A stretch of 64,000 nt of DNA from Otis tarda (lineage: Eukaryota; Chordata; Aves; Otidiformes; Otididae): assembly GCA_026413225.1 (NCBI GenBank), contig CM048560.1:13100001-13164000 (forward strand). The letters run 5' to 3'. The translations under genes and the position numbers were made by a program. This document shows, piece by piece, positions 50,766 through 61,929 of the stretch (position 1 is its first letter; each line of letters starts with the position of its first letter). The notes beneath the pieces are model-generated. The model did no database searches. It was not told where the DNA came from and worked only from the letters and a program-made list of their open reading frames with translations.

Positions 50766-53701
50766 ACTATATTTTGAGTTTATGACCCTAAACTGAAAGA
50801 ATAGTGTAATACAGAGGAGTGTAGGTATGGGATGATAACTGAGGAAAAGTGCCACCAGCAGTTAATTATGTGTTACTATACGAATGCACTGTTAGGAGCT
50901 GGGTAAACTGGATTTAGCCATAACAAAGAGAACCAAGAGGAAATATCCAATATAAACACAACGTGCATAATAAAACCAGGTTTCTCATGGAACTGAGACC
51001 AATGGAGAAAGAGGAAAGTGTTGTATTAGTAAGCACACAGAAATTAGCACTGGTGGATTCTCAGGTAGGGAAGACACTTCCATCAACATCAGGATGTTCT
51101 TTCTGGTAGAGAACATATGACAATTTGCCATAAACATGTCTCCTCCTCCACATCCTTCTTGAGAAAATCTGGCACCACTGATTCCTAGGACCCCACCAGA
51201 GGAACGTTTAAAAAGGGAAGAATGACATGAGAGAAAAGGGGGAGATACTGGGGACTTTGTATAGAACTATTTCCCCCGACCTCTCCTCACACTCCTCCCC
51301 TCTTTTTGTAATAGTTAAGTTAAACTAGTAACCATTTTTTGATTGGACAGTTTTGTTAGACTAACAACAAATTCTTGACTCCACACATGCAGTGTGTTCC
51401 CTTTTTGTCCCATGGCAATTTTTTACAGGTAAGAATTGCACTTGCTTGCATAAAAACAGGGAATTGTGCTGCTTGTATGTGAATAAATAATTAGCATGCA
51501 CGTTTCCATGTGGACTTTAAGAAAATTAAGCTAAATAGAGACAAGCAAACCGCAGGATACCTGCTACTGTTAAATTCTGCTTTAAGACTATTTGTAAATC
51601 TGAAGTGCACTTATGTAAAGAAAGAGAGAACCTAAAGTTCTTCTTCAGTTTTTCACATATTCCTGATTTTAAAAATAAAGTTTCACAGATGTTCCAGTGG
51701 AAAAAGTAAATATTGTTTCTGTGCAGAAGTAGCATTTTGATGAGATTAACTCAGCCTAGGCATAATTTAAATCAGAAAAGCACATCTACAAAGATTTTAC
51801 AGAACAGTAGAAAATTAATACTGTTAAATTGATTCCATATGCTCATTAAAGTGTTGTTAACATACCCATTTGCTGTTCACATTGCTGTAATCATTGTAAG
51901 AGAAAGTGGTTTTAAAGGTACATATACCAAGTCATCCATGCAAACTAAAACCTCATTTCAAATTTTTAAATAACTGAATGCAGATCTTTCCAAAAATACA
52001 TACCAAGGCAGAAATTTTTTTTTCCTCCTCACTTTCTTGTCCCCTCTCCGATTCAACTCAAGCCTCAGCAGCGCACGTTTGGATGAGGATATGTGTAAAC
52101 GACAGGAGAATTGCTTGAGTTCTCTGAGAGGCCACATGGTGCTGGTAAAAGGGAGCAGAACTAGCTTTCTAGTCTTTGTGTGCCTTTGAGAAAGCTTTTT
52201 TTCACCTGTAATCCAAGAATAAATTAGTAGAGCTTGCTTCAAAGACAGAAGCTGCAATATTCCTGTGTCCCTTTCTGACCACAGAGGGCGAGTGTCACCG
52301 AGATGTCCAAAATTAATCCTCCAAATATTATGATATGTAGGTTTGAAATTAAATACAAATTTAAAAAAAAAAAGGGTGAAATGGCTACAGATTCATCTCA
52401 CTAACTCCACGGTCATCCCTAGGACTTCTTACAGATCAAGCAAGAGGTGGGAATTGGGACTTTTTGCAATCTAGTCTTCCCAGAAGACTTGTTTTTGCTG
52501 CTGAGCCAGAAGAACTGCGAGGAGTTGGCAACGCAGCAGGCAGAGCATCTCTCCAGGAGAGGCTGTCTTTATTTTAGGTGGGTGCATCTCCTGCTTGCTT
52601 CCTAGCTCGTCCTTTTATGTATGTTTAGTCAATTTGAAACAAAGTTGTCAAAAGATACTGTGATCTGTTTACCAACTGGCAATTATAAATTAAATTAGCT
52701 AGCTCACCCTTTCTGGCAGCCTTTAGTTCGCACTTTCAAACGCATGTATCAGTTTGTCAAAAGATTACTTTGAAATTTGCCATTTGTGTGACCACCTTGA
52801 AAGGACTAGACTTGAAAATTTGTTACTTAAGAAGGTGGGAAAATATCAAAGCATTGCTCGAATACGAGGGGTTTGTTTATGTTATTTTGAAATTCTTAAA
52901 AAAATCTGGGATGAGATAGGGTAGAATTAGAACCTAGAGAGGCAGATTGTCACTCAGGAGCTGTCGAGTCTGTCTTTCTTAAATAAATAAGAAAAAGATA
53001 ACATAAACAGGAGTGACAACAAGAAAGTACCATATTCATCTCCTTTCTTTTTTTTTCCCAAATTCCTTTTCTGTTTTTCTCTACTCCTTTGTATTCTTCC
53101 TCTTCCTTTTTATTATTTTAATAGAGCCTAATTCTGGCTTCTTTCAGCATATCTGATGTAATATTAAATTCTGAATGTAGGTAAATGTGTGTGTATGTGA
53201 ATAATCAGTGTGTCACTGAAGCAACTTAAAGTACATGGCAGCTGTTACTCCAACACATGGTTGGTTTTAGAAAAATAATATTTATGAGTTCTAATTGTTT
53301 GGTTCAATAGTATCAGTAATTATTGTGAGTAACAATTTATTTTCAGAGGTTTTTTTTTTTCTGAGAAGAATTTTGATAGAAAAGGAGGATTGTATTTTGA
53401 GAGCTTCTTGGCACTTAAAAGTTGTAAGAAAGATAAACTACAATTAATTTTTCAGACGTATGTATTGCTTGCTTTTCTGCAACATTAATTCTCTACTAAT
53501 CTTGTAATAACTCTATCAAACTTGAAACAATAAATATTCTAGCTGCCTGTTAGAAAAGTCTTCTTAGAAGTTCCTGTTCTGTCCACAATGGAACCAGGAT
53601 TTCATCTAATAGAATTACACTGTTAAAACCAACAGAGGTAAAAAAAAAGACTTTGACAAAATGTTTTTAGCTTAATCAAGAAAATTGCCATGCAGAAGTA
53701 C
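50766..53701. other. Gene-free stretch
   Basis: No coding exon, RNA gene or clear repeat was recognised. A pyrimidine-rich run lies at about 53040-53115. Confidence 0.5.
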
Positions 53702-53960
53702 ACTTATGTCCTGGTTTCAGCAGGGATGGAGTTAATTTTCTTCTCAGTAGCTGGTGTGTTTTGGATTTCGTGTGTGAAGAATGTTGATAAAAACATTCTG
53801 ATGATACGAGTTGTTGTTAATGAGACCAAGGACACTGGCTTTCCAAGTCTCATTAAGGTCTCGTTAACGTGCAGAGGCGGGAAGCTGGGTGAAAGACAGA
53901 CAGAATAATTGATCCAAACTGGCCAAAGAGAGTATTCCATGCCATAAACATCATGCTCAG

Positions 53961-53968
53961 TATATAAG
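53961..53968 (+). promoter_or_regulatory. TATA box of LTR copy 2
   Basis: TATATAAG lies in the same conserved context as in copy 1 (678-685). It is probably the core promoter of the LTR. It points toward the galactosyltransferase gene 2.9 kb downstream, so promoter use by that gene is conceivable, but there is no sequence proof. Confidence 0.6.
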
Positions 53969-53991
53969 TGGGGGTTGCCCATGGGAGGGGG

Positions 53992-54077
53992 CATCCTTTT
54001 CTGGCATTCTGTTCGGGCATTCTTTTCAGACATTCTTTTTGGGTATCCGTTCGGGCACCCTTGGCATCCTTTTCTTC
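53992..54077 (+). repeat. 13-bp tandem array inside LTR copy 2
   Basis: Consecutive units read CATCCTTTTCTGG, CATTCTGTTCGGG, CATTCTTTTCAGA and CATTCTTTTTGGG (four units of 13 bp). These are followed by TATCCGTTCGGG (12), CACCCTTGG (9) and a further CATCCTTTTCTTC. LTR copy 1 has only one or two degenerate unit-like stretches at the matching place (about 703-740). The array lies 24 bases after the TATA box, near the expected transcription start or R region. Confidence 0.85.
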
Positions 54078-54415
54078 TCTTTTGCTTGCTGGCATCATTC
54101 CCTCTACCTTGCTAGCTTGCACCCCCCTTTGCTTGCTGCTCGGTGTCGTTCCTATGATCGCTGCTTAGGACGGGCTGCGTCGGTCATTCGGACATCGGGT
54201 GGTGAGAAATTGTACATTGTTCATTTTGTATACTTTGTATATATTAATATCCTTATATCCTGTTAGCTTTGTAGTTTTTTAGTATTTTTAGTAAACTGTT
54301 TTTATCTCAACCCACGAGTTTTCCTTTCTTTCCAATTTCTCTCCCCCGTCCCACTGGGTAGGGGGAGGGTGAGTAAGAAACTGTGTGGTGATCCGGGCTA
54401 AACGACCACAACTTA

Positions 54416-54715
54416 TAACATTGAAAATTACCTTTTACGCTCGTATTTTCATATGCTGAAGTTCTCACGTTTCAAATAGCAGCAAAGCAATTAGTGGATC
54501 CAGAAATGTCTCTCACCTTCTGTAGTGGTGCTGCCTACGTTCTTTCATACATTGCTTTATATTTACTTTGTGTTTTGTATCCTGGATATTTAAAATTTTA
54601 ATATTTAAAAATACAGATTTTTTTTTTTTTAATGAACTGAAAACATGAGAAGGAAGATTGCTAGAGCTAAGCCATTACTTACTGTGGTCTGAATATTTTA
54701 TGGGTGTATGATACA
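54416..54715. other. Spacer between LTR copies
   Basis: AT-rich, with a T14 run at about 54618-54631. No feature recognised. Confidence 0.5.
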
Positions 54716-55034
54716 TGTGAACTACAGGAGGAGGAGCAGGGAGGGACCTTAACCCCCAAGCCTCTTCTGCTGCTGAGGGGGCAGATAAAGGAGTTAAGTT
54801 GAGCTCAGGAAAAGATGGGGGGAGGTATTGTTTTAGTTTTTGGTTTTGTTTCTCAGTATACAAATGTATTTTAATTTTTCCCAAGTCTGTTTTGCCCTTG
54901 ATGGTATCTGCTAAGTGATCTCCTGTCTTTCTCCTGACCCATAAACTTTTTCATCCTGTTGTCTCCCTTTGTCCTGTTGAGGAGGGGGGAAGTAGGTGAG
55001 CAACTGAGTGGGTGTTTGGATGCTGGCCGCCACA
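54716..55034 (+). mobile_element. Fragment of a different retroviral LTR
   Basis: The segment from GGAGGAGGAGCAGGGAGG through CTGTTTTGCCC, GATGGTATCTG, CCTGACCCATAAACTTTTTC and TTGAGGAGGGGGGAAG to GCCGCCACA resembles the R-U5 end of bird endogenous retroviral LTRs. It has the usual layout of a pyrimidine-rich block, then GAGGGGGGA, and a CA terminus. It is unlike the LTRs at 445 and 53707 except for this general layout. The 5' part is missing or unrecognisable, and no target duplication could be defined. Confidence 0.45.
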
Positions 55035-56857
55035 CATTTGCATTCAGATTAATCAACATCTATTTTATCAACATTAAATTATAATTAAACAAAAGTTCAT
55101 TTCTTAGTTTACATTTCTGTCGCATACTCTAAAATGGTTAAAACTAATTTTACAGACTTTCTTAATTGTTACAAGAGACAGAGTGGTTTTTCCCTTTCAA
55201 AAAGAGTGGTGAATGTCCTGGTGTGTTTTCCTTTGTGTTAATTCATAAATTCCTCTGGAAAAGACTTGGGACAGAACCTCAGGGGCCCATAAGCTTGTCC
55301 TGATATTCTCCGTGGGCACACATATAGGATCTCTGACTCTATTTCAGTCCTCCTAAATGTGTCATATTTTGTGAAGCAGCAAGAAACTTCTGAAGAATCT
55401 GTTCCAGAAGTACTATGATTGTATCACTGGTATAAAGCTGCACTTTCCAAGATGATGGTAAGAAGTGTTGAATTTTGCATTGCGAGCTACATGTTGCATC
55501 TGTCAAGTAGTGTTTTGGCACAAAAAAAAATTTGAAAAAAAAAATGACTTGCTGTACTTTTATAGTTCACTTTGGAATACATGTGAGAACCCTTCAGAGA
55601 CTAGTTTGTAAAAAGCAGTTTAATACAGTTAACTTGCACTTTTTGGCAGATAGCATTCTTGGGTATTACCACTTTGTGGTCTGTGGTACGTGTGATTGTC
55701 TCCCCCTCCCTGCAAACTGTGGTGCATCTGCAAGGCTTAGACAAATTTTTATATTATGTAGTTGAAGGAAGCCAGAATTTGAAAATAGCTATTATGGAAA
55801 TGACAAAAAAAAAAATACCTAAAGCTACGGTATTTTCATTGTTCCAGTATTTATGTTCCATGCTTCTTTGCAGTCTAGAAGGATGGAATTCAGCCATTCA
55901 GTTAAAGCCATTTAAAATGCATGGATCTAGCCTAAGCCAGTAGTCATACTTATTCTTCACAGAGGTAAATGCTGGCAGGGAGCATTTGATCTCATGTAAG
56001 ACACCTATTTTCTGATGGCAAAGTGTGCCCCTGGAAATGCTACGTCTCTGTCTGCATTAACATTTTCTATAGCCTAGACAATTACTTTCAGCCATGTATT
56101 TAACTTTTAAATGGCCAAAGGTACCTTGCATGTGATCTATCAAAATAGCCTCCAAGGCTATGAATCCATAATCGATCATAATCTTTCATTATCTCTCGGT
56201 TATTCTATTACACAATAACATTTTGTGAAGTTTACAAGAAGTTAAGCTATCCTTATTCTATTTTTATAACCTATTATAGCAACTAGAATAGCAATTCCTT
56301 TATTTCCTTTACTTTAAATGTGTATCTTTTTAGCATGTTTTAATAAATGTATGCATTTGAAATAAAATATATAGTCCACATTATACCATAGCTCTTAGGA
56401 GTTCAGTGCCCTGCTATTAGTGTTGAAGACAGTCATAATAAAAGAATGACAAGTAATTTGTGTTTATACATAAAAATATGAAAAGATTGATTGTGATACT
56501 GGATTAAATTCACGTTTATACCTTACATATATTCCAGTATCTAAATATATATCTGAGAAAAGTATTGTTTTTAATAGTGTGTTTATTTTTTACTGTATTT
56601 ATCATTCTTTATTTCTTTTAGGAAGAAAAGCCTGAAAATGAAGTTATGAATTTTTTTAAAGGTTGTTTTTTTTTTCTTCTATGAAAATGTTTACAATTTA
56701 TTCTAAGATGAAATAATGGGATACTTTTCATTTAAAAAATTACGGAATCCTGAAGAATCAGAAGCCTGCGGAATTCTTTTATTTTCCTGTGTAACTGAGG
56801 AAAACAATTACAAATTATCTGCTCTTCTGGCAAAATATCTGTCCAATTAAAAAATAG
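55035..56857. other. Region just upstream of the galactosyltransferase gene
   Basis: No coding exon recognised. It ends at a splice acceptor, so at least the right part is probably intron of the gene that follows. Two short A-rich runs lie at about 55520-55545 and 55805-55818. Confidence 0.5.
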
Positions 56858-56879
56858 CTTTTTGTGCATCTTCTCACAG
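56858..56879 (+). promoter_or_regulatory. Predicted splice acceptor before the B3GALT coding exon
   Basis: A pyrimidine-biased tract (CTTTTTGTGCATCTTCTCACAG) ends in CAG directly before CTGCCAGT-ATG. This is a good 3' splice site. Coding regions of GT31 beta-1,3-galactosyltransferases are usually in one exon with one or more non-coding 5' exons, which fits. The upstream exon was not identified. Confidence 0.65.
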
Positions 56880-56887
56880 CTGCCAGT

Positions 56888-58051
56888 ATGACCTACTGTA
56901 GTGGATTCTTCTCTCCTTGGGACTGCACCAAGAGAAATGTTTTCCTGATTGCCTCCATCTGTTTAACAGCAACATATTTTATTTTATATTTTTGGATTTC
57001 TGGTCGCCTTGCTGTTCTAACTGAACATAAATTTCAAAACAATGATGACATAGAAGAAAAAGATATACTTTTTACTAAAAGGTATGATAATCTTCAGATG
57101 GAGAGTAAAAATATTTTACATAAAAACACTATTTCAAAATTCAAACAGTTCTTACAGAAAGAAGATGGAGAACTACCAGCTGGAAATGAGAAATTTGGAA
57201 ATAAAACCAGATCAACTTCAACACAGTCATTTAAATTCATTATTAATGAAAAAGAGAAGTGTAAAGATAAAACACCTTTCTTGATATTGCTAATAGCAAC
57301 TACAGCTGCTGAAATTCATCACAGAATTTCCATCAGAAAAGCCTGGGGAAACGAATCTGTGGTTCCAGGAGTTGAGGTTGTTCGGTTGTTTATGCTGGGC
57401 TTTGAGAGTGAGGGTCCAGATGAGGTCTTACTGAGAGAAAGTGAGCAGTATCACGATATTATTCAACAGGATTTCCTGGACACTTACTATAACTTAACTC
57501 TTAAAACTTTGATGGGCATGAAGTGGGTTGCCTCTTATTGCAGTGACGCAAGCTTTGTTATGAAGACAGACAGTGATGGTTTCGTTAATACAATATACCT
57601 AATAGAAAAGCTTCTCCGACCCCTTTCACCTCCTCCACAAAATTATTTCACAGGCTATCTTATGAAAGGGAATAAGCCTATTCGGGATAAAGAAAGTAAA
57701 TGGTACGTATCAGAAGAAGAATACCCAGCTGACAATTACCCTCCTTTTTGTTCAGGAACTGGCTATGTCTTTTCTGGAGACCTGGCTTCAAAAATTGTCA
57801 ATGCTTCTATAACAATAAAATACATGCATTTGGAAGATGTTTATGTAGGGCTCTGCCTTAATGCAAAGGGAATACAGATAGTACCTCCACCTAGTCTTTC
57901 ATTGTTTAATATACACAAAGTTCCATTTTCTCCATGTCTGTACAATAATATAATTACATCTCATCACATTCAGACAAATGAGCACGTATTCTATTGGGAA
58001 ACACTGCAAAAGAAGAGCCACACGTGTCAGAAGGAACAGAAAAGCCCTTAG
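56888..58051 (+). CDS. Beta-1,3-galactosyltransferase, B3GALT2-like (GT31)
   Basis: Predicted Golgi type II membrane enzyme that would transfer galactose from UDP-galactose in beta-1,3 linkage to an N-acetylglucosamine-type acceptor on glycoproteins or glycolipids. The frame is 387 codons, intact, in one exon. An in-frame GTG lies 24 bases upstream at 56864, but a bird gene starts at ATG, and this ATG has A at -3 and follows a splice acceptor. A short cytoplasmic end is followed by a membrane anchor at about residues 17-37, a low-complexity stem (about 40-115), and the catalytic domain from FKFIINEKEKC (115-125). Family motifs: RKAWGNES (150-157), DIIQQDFLDTYYNLTLKT (190-207), metal-binding DSD (228-230), CSGTGYVFSGD (288-298) and EDVYVG (316-321). 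Potential N-glycosylation sites are N105, N155, N202 and N305. The catalytic part is nearest B3GALT2, but the stem and many core residues differ, so it is probably a paralogue. The residue after DSD is Gly, where B3GALT1/2/5 have Met. Confidence 0.95.
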   Translation: MTYCSGFFSPWDCTKRNVFLIASICLTATYFILYFWISGRLAVLTEHKFQNNDDIEEKDILFTKRYDNLQMESKNILHKNTISKFKQFLQKEDGELPAGNEKFGNKTRSTSTQSFKFIINEKEKCKDKTPFLILLIATTAAEIHHRISIRKAWGNESVVPGVEVVRLFMLGFESEGPDEVLLRESEQYHDIIQQDFLDTYYNLTLKTLMGMKWVASYCSDASFVMKTDSDGFVNTIYLIEKLLRPLSPPPQNYFTGYLMKGNKPIRDKESKWYVSEEEYPADNYPPFCSGTGYVFSGDLASKIVNASITIKYMHLEDVYVGLCLNAKGIQIVPPPSLSLFNIHKVPFSPCLYNNIITSHHIQTNEHVFYWETLQKKSHTCQKEQKSP

Positions 58052-58659
58052 TGGAGAGTCCATCCTTTCTTTGACAATGGAGAAAAGAGCAGATGTTTTC
58101 TTAGAAACAGAGCATTCTATGTAGGATAATTTTCAAGGTTCAGGAAAATCCTGAATTGGGAGTATAGGTTTTGTATTAGGCTGCATTCTCAAAGGATTTT
58201 TCTTCCCTAAAGCAGGCTTTCTCTGTTGACTGAATACTGCTTGGTACCTTAATTTGTTTTGGATGAGGTGCCAATTCTTATAATGTTTTAAAATATGCTG
58301 AGATTGTATCAACTATACCGACAAAAAAAGAGCAATGAAGATGTAATGAAACTTAATTTTTCATTAACAAGTAATAATAAGTTTTTTAAATTTTGTATTG
58401 CTCAAATATAATTAGTCTATATACCATTACATTTACTCAGATGGCATTTCAGTGTGCCTGAAGAAGAAAGCATACATTATATCCTATGCTGGTGAATTAG
58501 CAACAGAAATATGAAGGCAAACTACTTTTTCTCAGAAAACCTAATAGTAGGATTTGCCAGATCTCTACTAGGACATGGAGCTGCTATTACTTTCTGTAGT
58601 CATAGATACAAAGAACACCTCACACACAAGATACCACTTAGTTGTTATTGTGGAGATAT

Positions 58660-58665
58660 AATAAA
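58660..58665 (+). terminator. Candidate poly(A) signal 1
   Basis: AATAAA, about 610 bases after the stop codon of the galactosyltransferase. Confidence 0.4.
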
Positions 58666-59107
58666 TGAGCTAAATTAGATGCTGATAGAGTCTTTTGACA
58701 GGAACGTATAAAATTTCATTTTGGGGTACTCAGCCATGCAGAAAATATCCTCATTAAAAAAATAAGATGATGCTTAATAAGCTTGAAAGCTAAAAGTTTC
58801 AGTCAAAATGTCTATGTAAGTAAATTACTTTCCAGATTTCTCTCCATCCAAGAATATAAATTATCTGCTACTTTCAATAAGATTTAAGAGACCTTTACAG
58901 TAATTACTGAGTGGAGCAACTGGCTGGATTAATTGAATAGCTAGAAAAAAGTACCTGTAGCTTTGCGGGAAGCTTGTCAGATGCACATGGATATCAAAAT
59001 GTCAGTCACTAAAATACGAAATACTTTAGCCAGAGCTGAATTGAAAAAAATGAGGATACAATATATGCATCCCTATTGTTGTTATACAAGCAAACATTAT
59101 GATGTTT

Positions 59108-59113
59108 AATAAA
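59108..59113 (+). terminator. Candidate poly(A) signal 2
   Basis: AATAAA, about 1.06 kb after the stop codon, with a modest GT-rich element downstream. Confidence 0.4.
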
Positions 59114-59448
59114 GACATTTTAATTGAATTAGATGGCTTCCTGTGGAGGAGAAAACCCTTTTCTGTAGTTGCTCAAAAAAAAAAGTCCAAAATATACTTC
59201 CTTTAGGAAATTCACCTATCGAAATCCAGGTTATGGACTGAGTTTTCTTTTTTCCTCTCTTGGTAAGCTGGTTATTTCTAAGTGTTGTCCACTGAGTCCA
59301 AAGATTTGAACCCTTTAGAGAGAGTCCAAAGGAGAAAAACATTAATTACAAGGAGTCTTGATTAAAATGGCCAACAATGAAAACGTGAAGAAGCTAGAAC
59401 TCTTTTCTCTATGTCATCTTCTAATTCAAGGTTGTGTTACACTAATAG

Positions 59449-59645
59449 GCCGGCAATAGCTTAGCTGGTCTGCCCTGGAGTAGATGTAAGGATGAGGTTG
59501 TACTTTTGGTCCCTACAACCAGACAAAGCCCTCAGCAGCCTGGCCTGAGCTTGCAACTACCCCTGCTTCGAGCAGGGGGACAAGGACTGGAGACCCCCTG
59601 CGCTTCCTTTCGAACAGCAAATACTGTGATCCCATGATTGTATGA
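59449..59645 (+). mobile_element. Probable tRNA-derived SINE with CR1-like 3' tail
   Basis: The left part begins GGCCGGCAATAGCTTAGCTGG. TAGCTTAGCTGG is an exact match to the RNA polymerase III box A consensus TRGCNNAGYNGG, and the GGCCGG start recalls a tRNA-Ile acceptor end. A degraded box-B-like region (AAGGATGAGGTTG...GGTCCC) follows at about the right distance. The right part is a CR1-type 3' end: CTTGCAACTACCCCTGCTTC, GAGCAGGGGG, a GGACTGGAGACCCCCTG block, CTTCCTTTCGAAC and a tail GATCCCATGATTGTATG. A tRNA head with a CR1 tail is the design of known bird SINEs that borrow the CR1 machinery. Divergence is considerable. The alternative is a plain CR1 tail with a chance box A. Confidence 0.55.
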
Positions 59646-61929
59646 CGTGATACAATCATAGGAACTTCTCTAAAGTGTGCTGGGATTCTGAGAGATTACA
59701 GAGAACCAAGACACACTCCTTCTTACTGAGAAAGGACTTGCTTCAGGATGCTGCCTGCTAGAGCTGATACAAATTTTCCAATTAAGTCCAAAAAAGACTT
59801 TCCGGACCTTCTTATACAAAGGGGAAGGAATAGGGAATACCTGATAAGATGCTCACATCTAAACACTGGTAGCATGTAGCTTTCTAGCAGCTTTGCGTTG
59901 TGATCATGCATGCAGATGCTTTCAGAAACCTCAAGTTCCTCAGCAGTTTGATCTCTGCTTAACTAACTGTTGACACAAACAGAACTTTACATGCATTAAA
60001 ACAACTGTACTTAGAAAGTATGATTTTGCTTCAATGGGGCTTACTTTGTCAGGCAGTAGTTGGCTCTGATACGAATTTAGAGAGAACTTAACTTTCTGGC
60101 TAGCATAGTGGGATATTTTATTTTAAATATCAGAAGACTTGTAATGTTTGTTCCATTCCATCTTTGTCAAAGGTCTAAGTGTAAGGAACACCTATTAATG
60201 ATACGTTTGGATGTCTTATACAGGCAGACTGGTATAAATACTGAAGCATAAGAAGTATGTGTTCTTGATTAAAGCATCTATCTAGAAACCAACAGTGTGT
60301 CCAGTAACCGAGCAATTAAAATTGGCATTGGGGAAAGTTGTTGAGTAGACCATTGCACAGTTCAGTCATATTCTAGGAGAAACTCTTTTCATTGGCGCTG
60401 AATTTTCCATCTAGGTGGAAAAAATCTGAAGCACTTAAAAAATGTATTTCCTGTCTCACTATTTCCAAACAGGACAGTGAGCTTGCAAGTGTGCCAGCTG
60501 ATGTAGGGACAGCAACTGCAGTCTTCAGAATTCTATCAGACCAGCTTAATCACAGCTATGGAACACTCTCATAGATAAGAACGATTGGAAAAATGAACTT
60601 AAAATACTTTGATCTAGCTGATTTGTCTGGATGATTTATATCTGCCTGTAGATTCTTATACTAGATGTGTATATAAACTATAGTTGTACTGATTTTCTGT
60701 AGTGAAATAACTAGGACTAAAATCAGTGGCGTGTTCTACCACATTTCCTCCATTAAGTTTCTTGCTTTGGAATTAACTATTTTCTGTAATATTTATGTGA
60801 AAACCTGTAAAAGTCAAAGATATCTCTTTGCGCTTCAGCCATTATTCTGGTTTGTGATTATGATTGTTTCTTAGGTGGCCTAATCCCTATCAAAGCTTTC
60901 TGAGGACTGATGCGTCTCCCACACAGGTTTTACCCATATGGCTTAGAGTTTGACTGCGACTTCAATTCTGTGTTCATTCTTACTTGATGTTCAAAATAGA
61001 CTCTGAATTCATGCCATTGAGTACGCTGTAGACAAAAAAGAAAATCTAGAAGTTGTAGAAGCTAATGTAGATATCATATGCTTAATATTTCTTGTATAGT
61101 GTTGAGAAAATGTGTTAAACCATGCCATGTTTTAAACTAGACAGCATTCCTACGGTGTGAAAGATCTCAGGCTATGCTGCTCTGCCTTGTGTTGAATCTA
61201 CCAAAGTGGTGATAAGAGTTCATGGTAAACAAGAATCTTCTCAGAGCACTTCTTTATTCCTTTCAATGTATTTTCTTGTTTTGAATTAGGTAAGGAAGAG
61301 TCACTCAGGAGAAAGTCAGCTCTTTTTTTTTTGATAATACAAAGAGCATGACAGTTTTCAAGTTTTCATTGGAGAAATTTAAAGCAAGCATTGAGCCAAC
61401 TTGGGGGATGGGGAAGAAGGGAGCAAGAACAAATATTTTGGCCATTATTTCTTTATCTGAGGAGACACAAGTATAGAGAAACTTACCCTTTTTCATAGTG
61501 CTAAAAAGGTAATGTTACAAAAATACCTTTCCCTAACCATTGTATCAGTCAATCTTTCTAGTATGGAAGAATATTAACTTTGTTATATGTTAGTTCACCT
61601 TATGCACTGCAGTGTCATGAGGTAGTGGAATTTTACTGGAGACTTTGCTATTGTTCATGTTTAAGTAAAACAAAATAAAGGACAGTCTTGCTCTGTAAAT
61701 CACAACTTTGCTTCTCAGAATCTTAGAGCTGTCCATGAAGGATAAAAGATAACCCTGGACAACGAGACAATGCTAGCATCCTAGTCCCTTTAACACATCT
61801 TTGAAACCCTCCCAGCATTACCTGGCATCATAGATAAGTATCTGTAGCAAGACTGACTCCAGGGACATCTGGATCAATAGACAAGAAGCAAGAATACTGC
61901 AGAAATATAGTTGCTTTTGCACAAAAGAA
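59646..61929. other. No gene recognised
   Basis: AT-rich DNA without a supportable gene. The small open frames at 59723-59911, 60392-60574 and 61305-61496 have no recognisable domain. Confidence 0.5.

Larger units (their letters stand above)
53707..54410 (+). mobile_element. Solo LTR of an avian endogenous retrovirus, ERVL-like, copy 2
   Basis: It starts TGTCCTGG and ends CCACA, flanked by a perfect 5-bp direct repeat ACTTA at 53702-53706 and 54411-54415. It aligns with the LTR at 445-1062 over nearly the whole length, including the TATA region and the GAGAAATTGTACATTGTTC segment. It is longer because of a tandem array around 53992-54077. No internal viral genes adjoin it. The target duplication differs from that of copy 1, so the two are separate insertions and not the ends of one provirus. 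Confidence 0.9.
58052..59113 (+). other. Probable 3' untranslated region with poly(A) signals
   Basis: AT-rich DNA follows the TAG stop of the galactosyltransferase. Canonical AATAAA hexamers lie at 58660-58665 and 59108-59113. The second is followed by a GT-containing stretch (CCTGTGGAGG) about 35 bases on. Which one is used cannot be decided from sequence, so the end given is the outer candidate. Confidence 0.45.

Noticed and set aside
52279-52296. CTCF-like motif (CCACAGAGGGCGAG)
   Set aside because: It lacks one base of spacing compared with the usual core, and a single imperfect short match in 64 kb is not evidence.
445-54410. The two same-strand LTRs as ends of one provirus
   Set aside because: They are 53 kb apart, have different target duplications (CTTAA and ACTTA), and no matching internal viral genes lie between them. 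They are independent solo LTRs.
56864-56887. Start of the galactosyltransferase at the in-frame GTG
   Set aside because: A eukaryotic start at GTG is very unlikely, the GTG lies inside the splice acceptor tract, and the ATG at 56888 has a suitable context and gives a normal type II protein start.
56888-58051. Calling the gene the B3GALT2 orthologue
   Set aside because: B3GALT2 is highly conserved and in mammals lies within an intron of CDC73. This protein differs too much in stem and core, and no CDC73 exon was recognised in the window.
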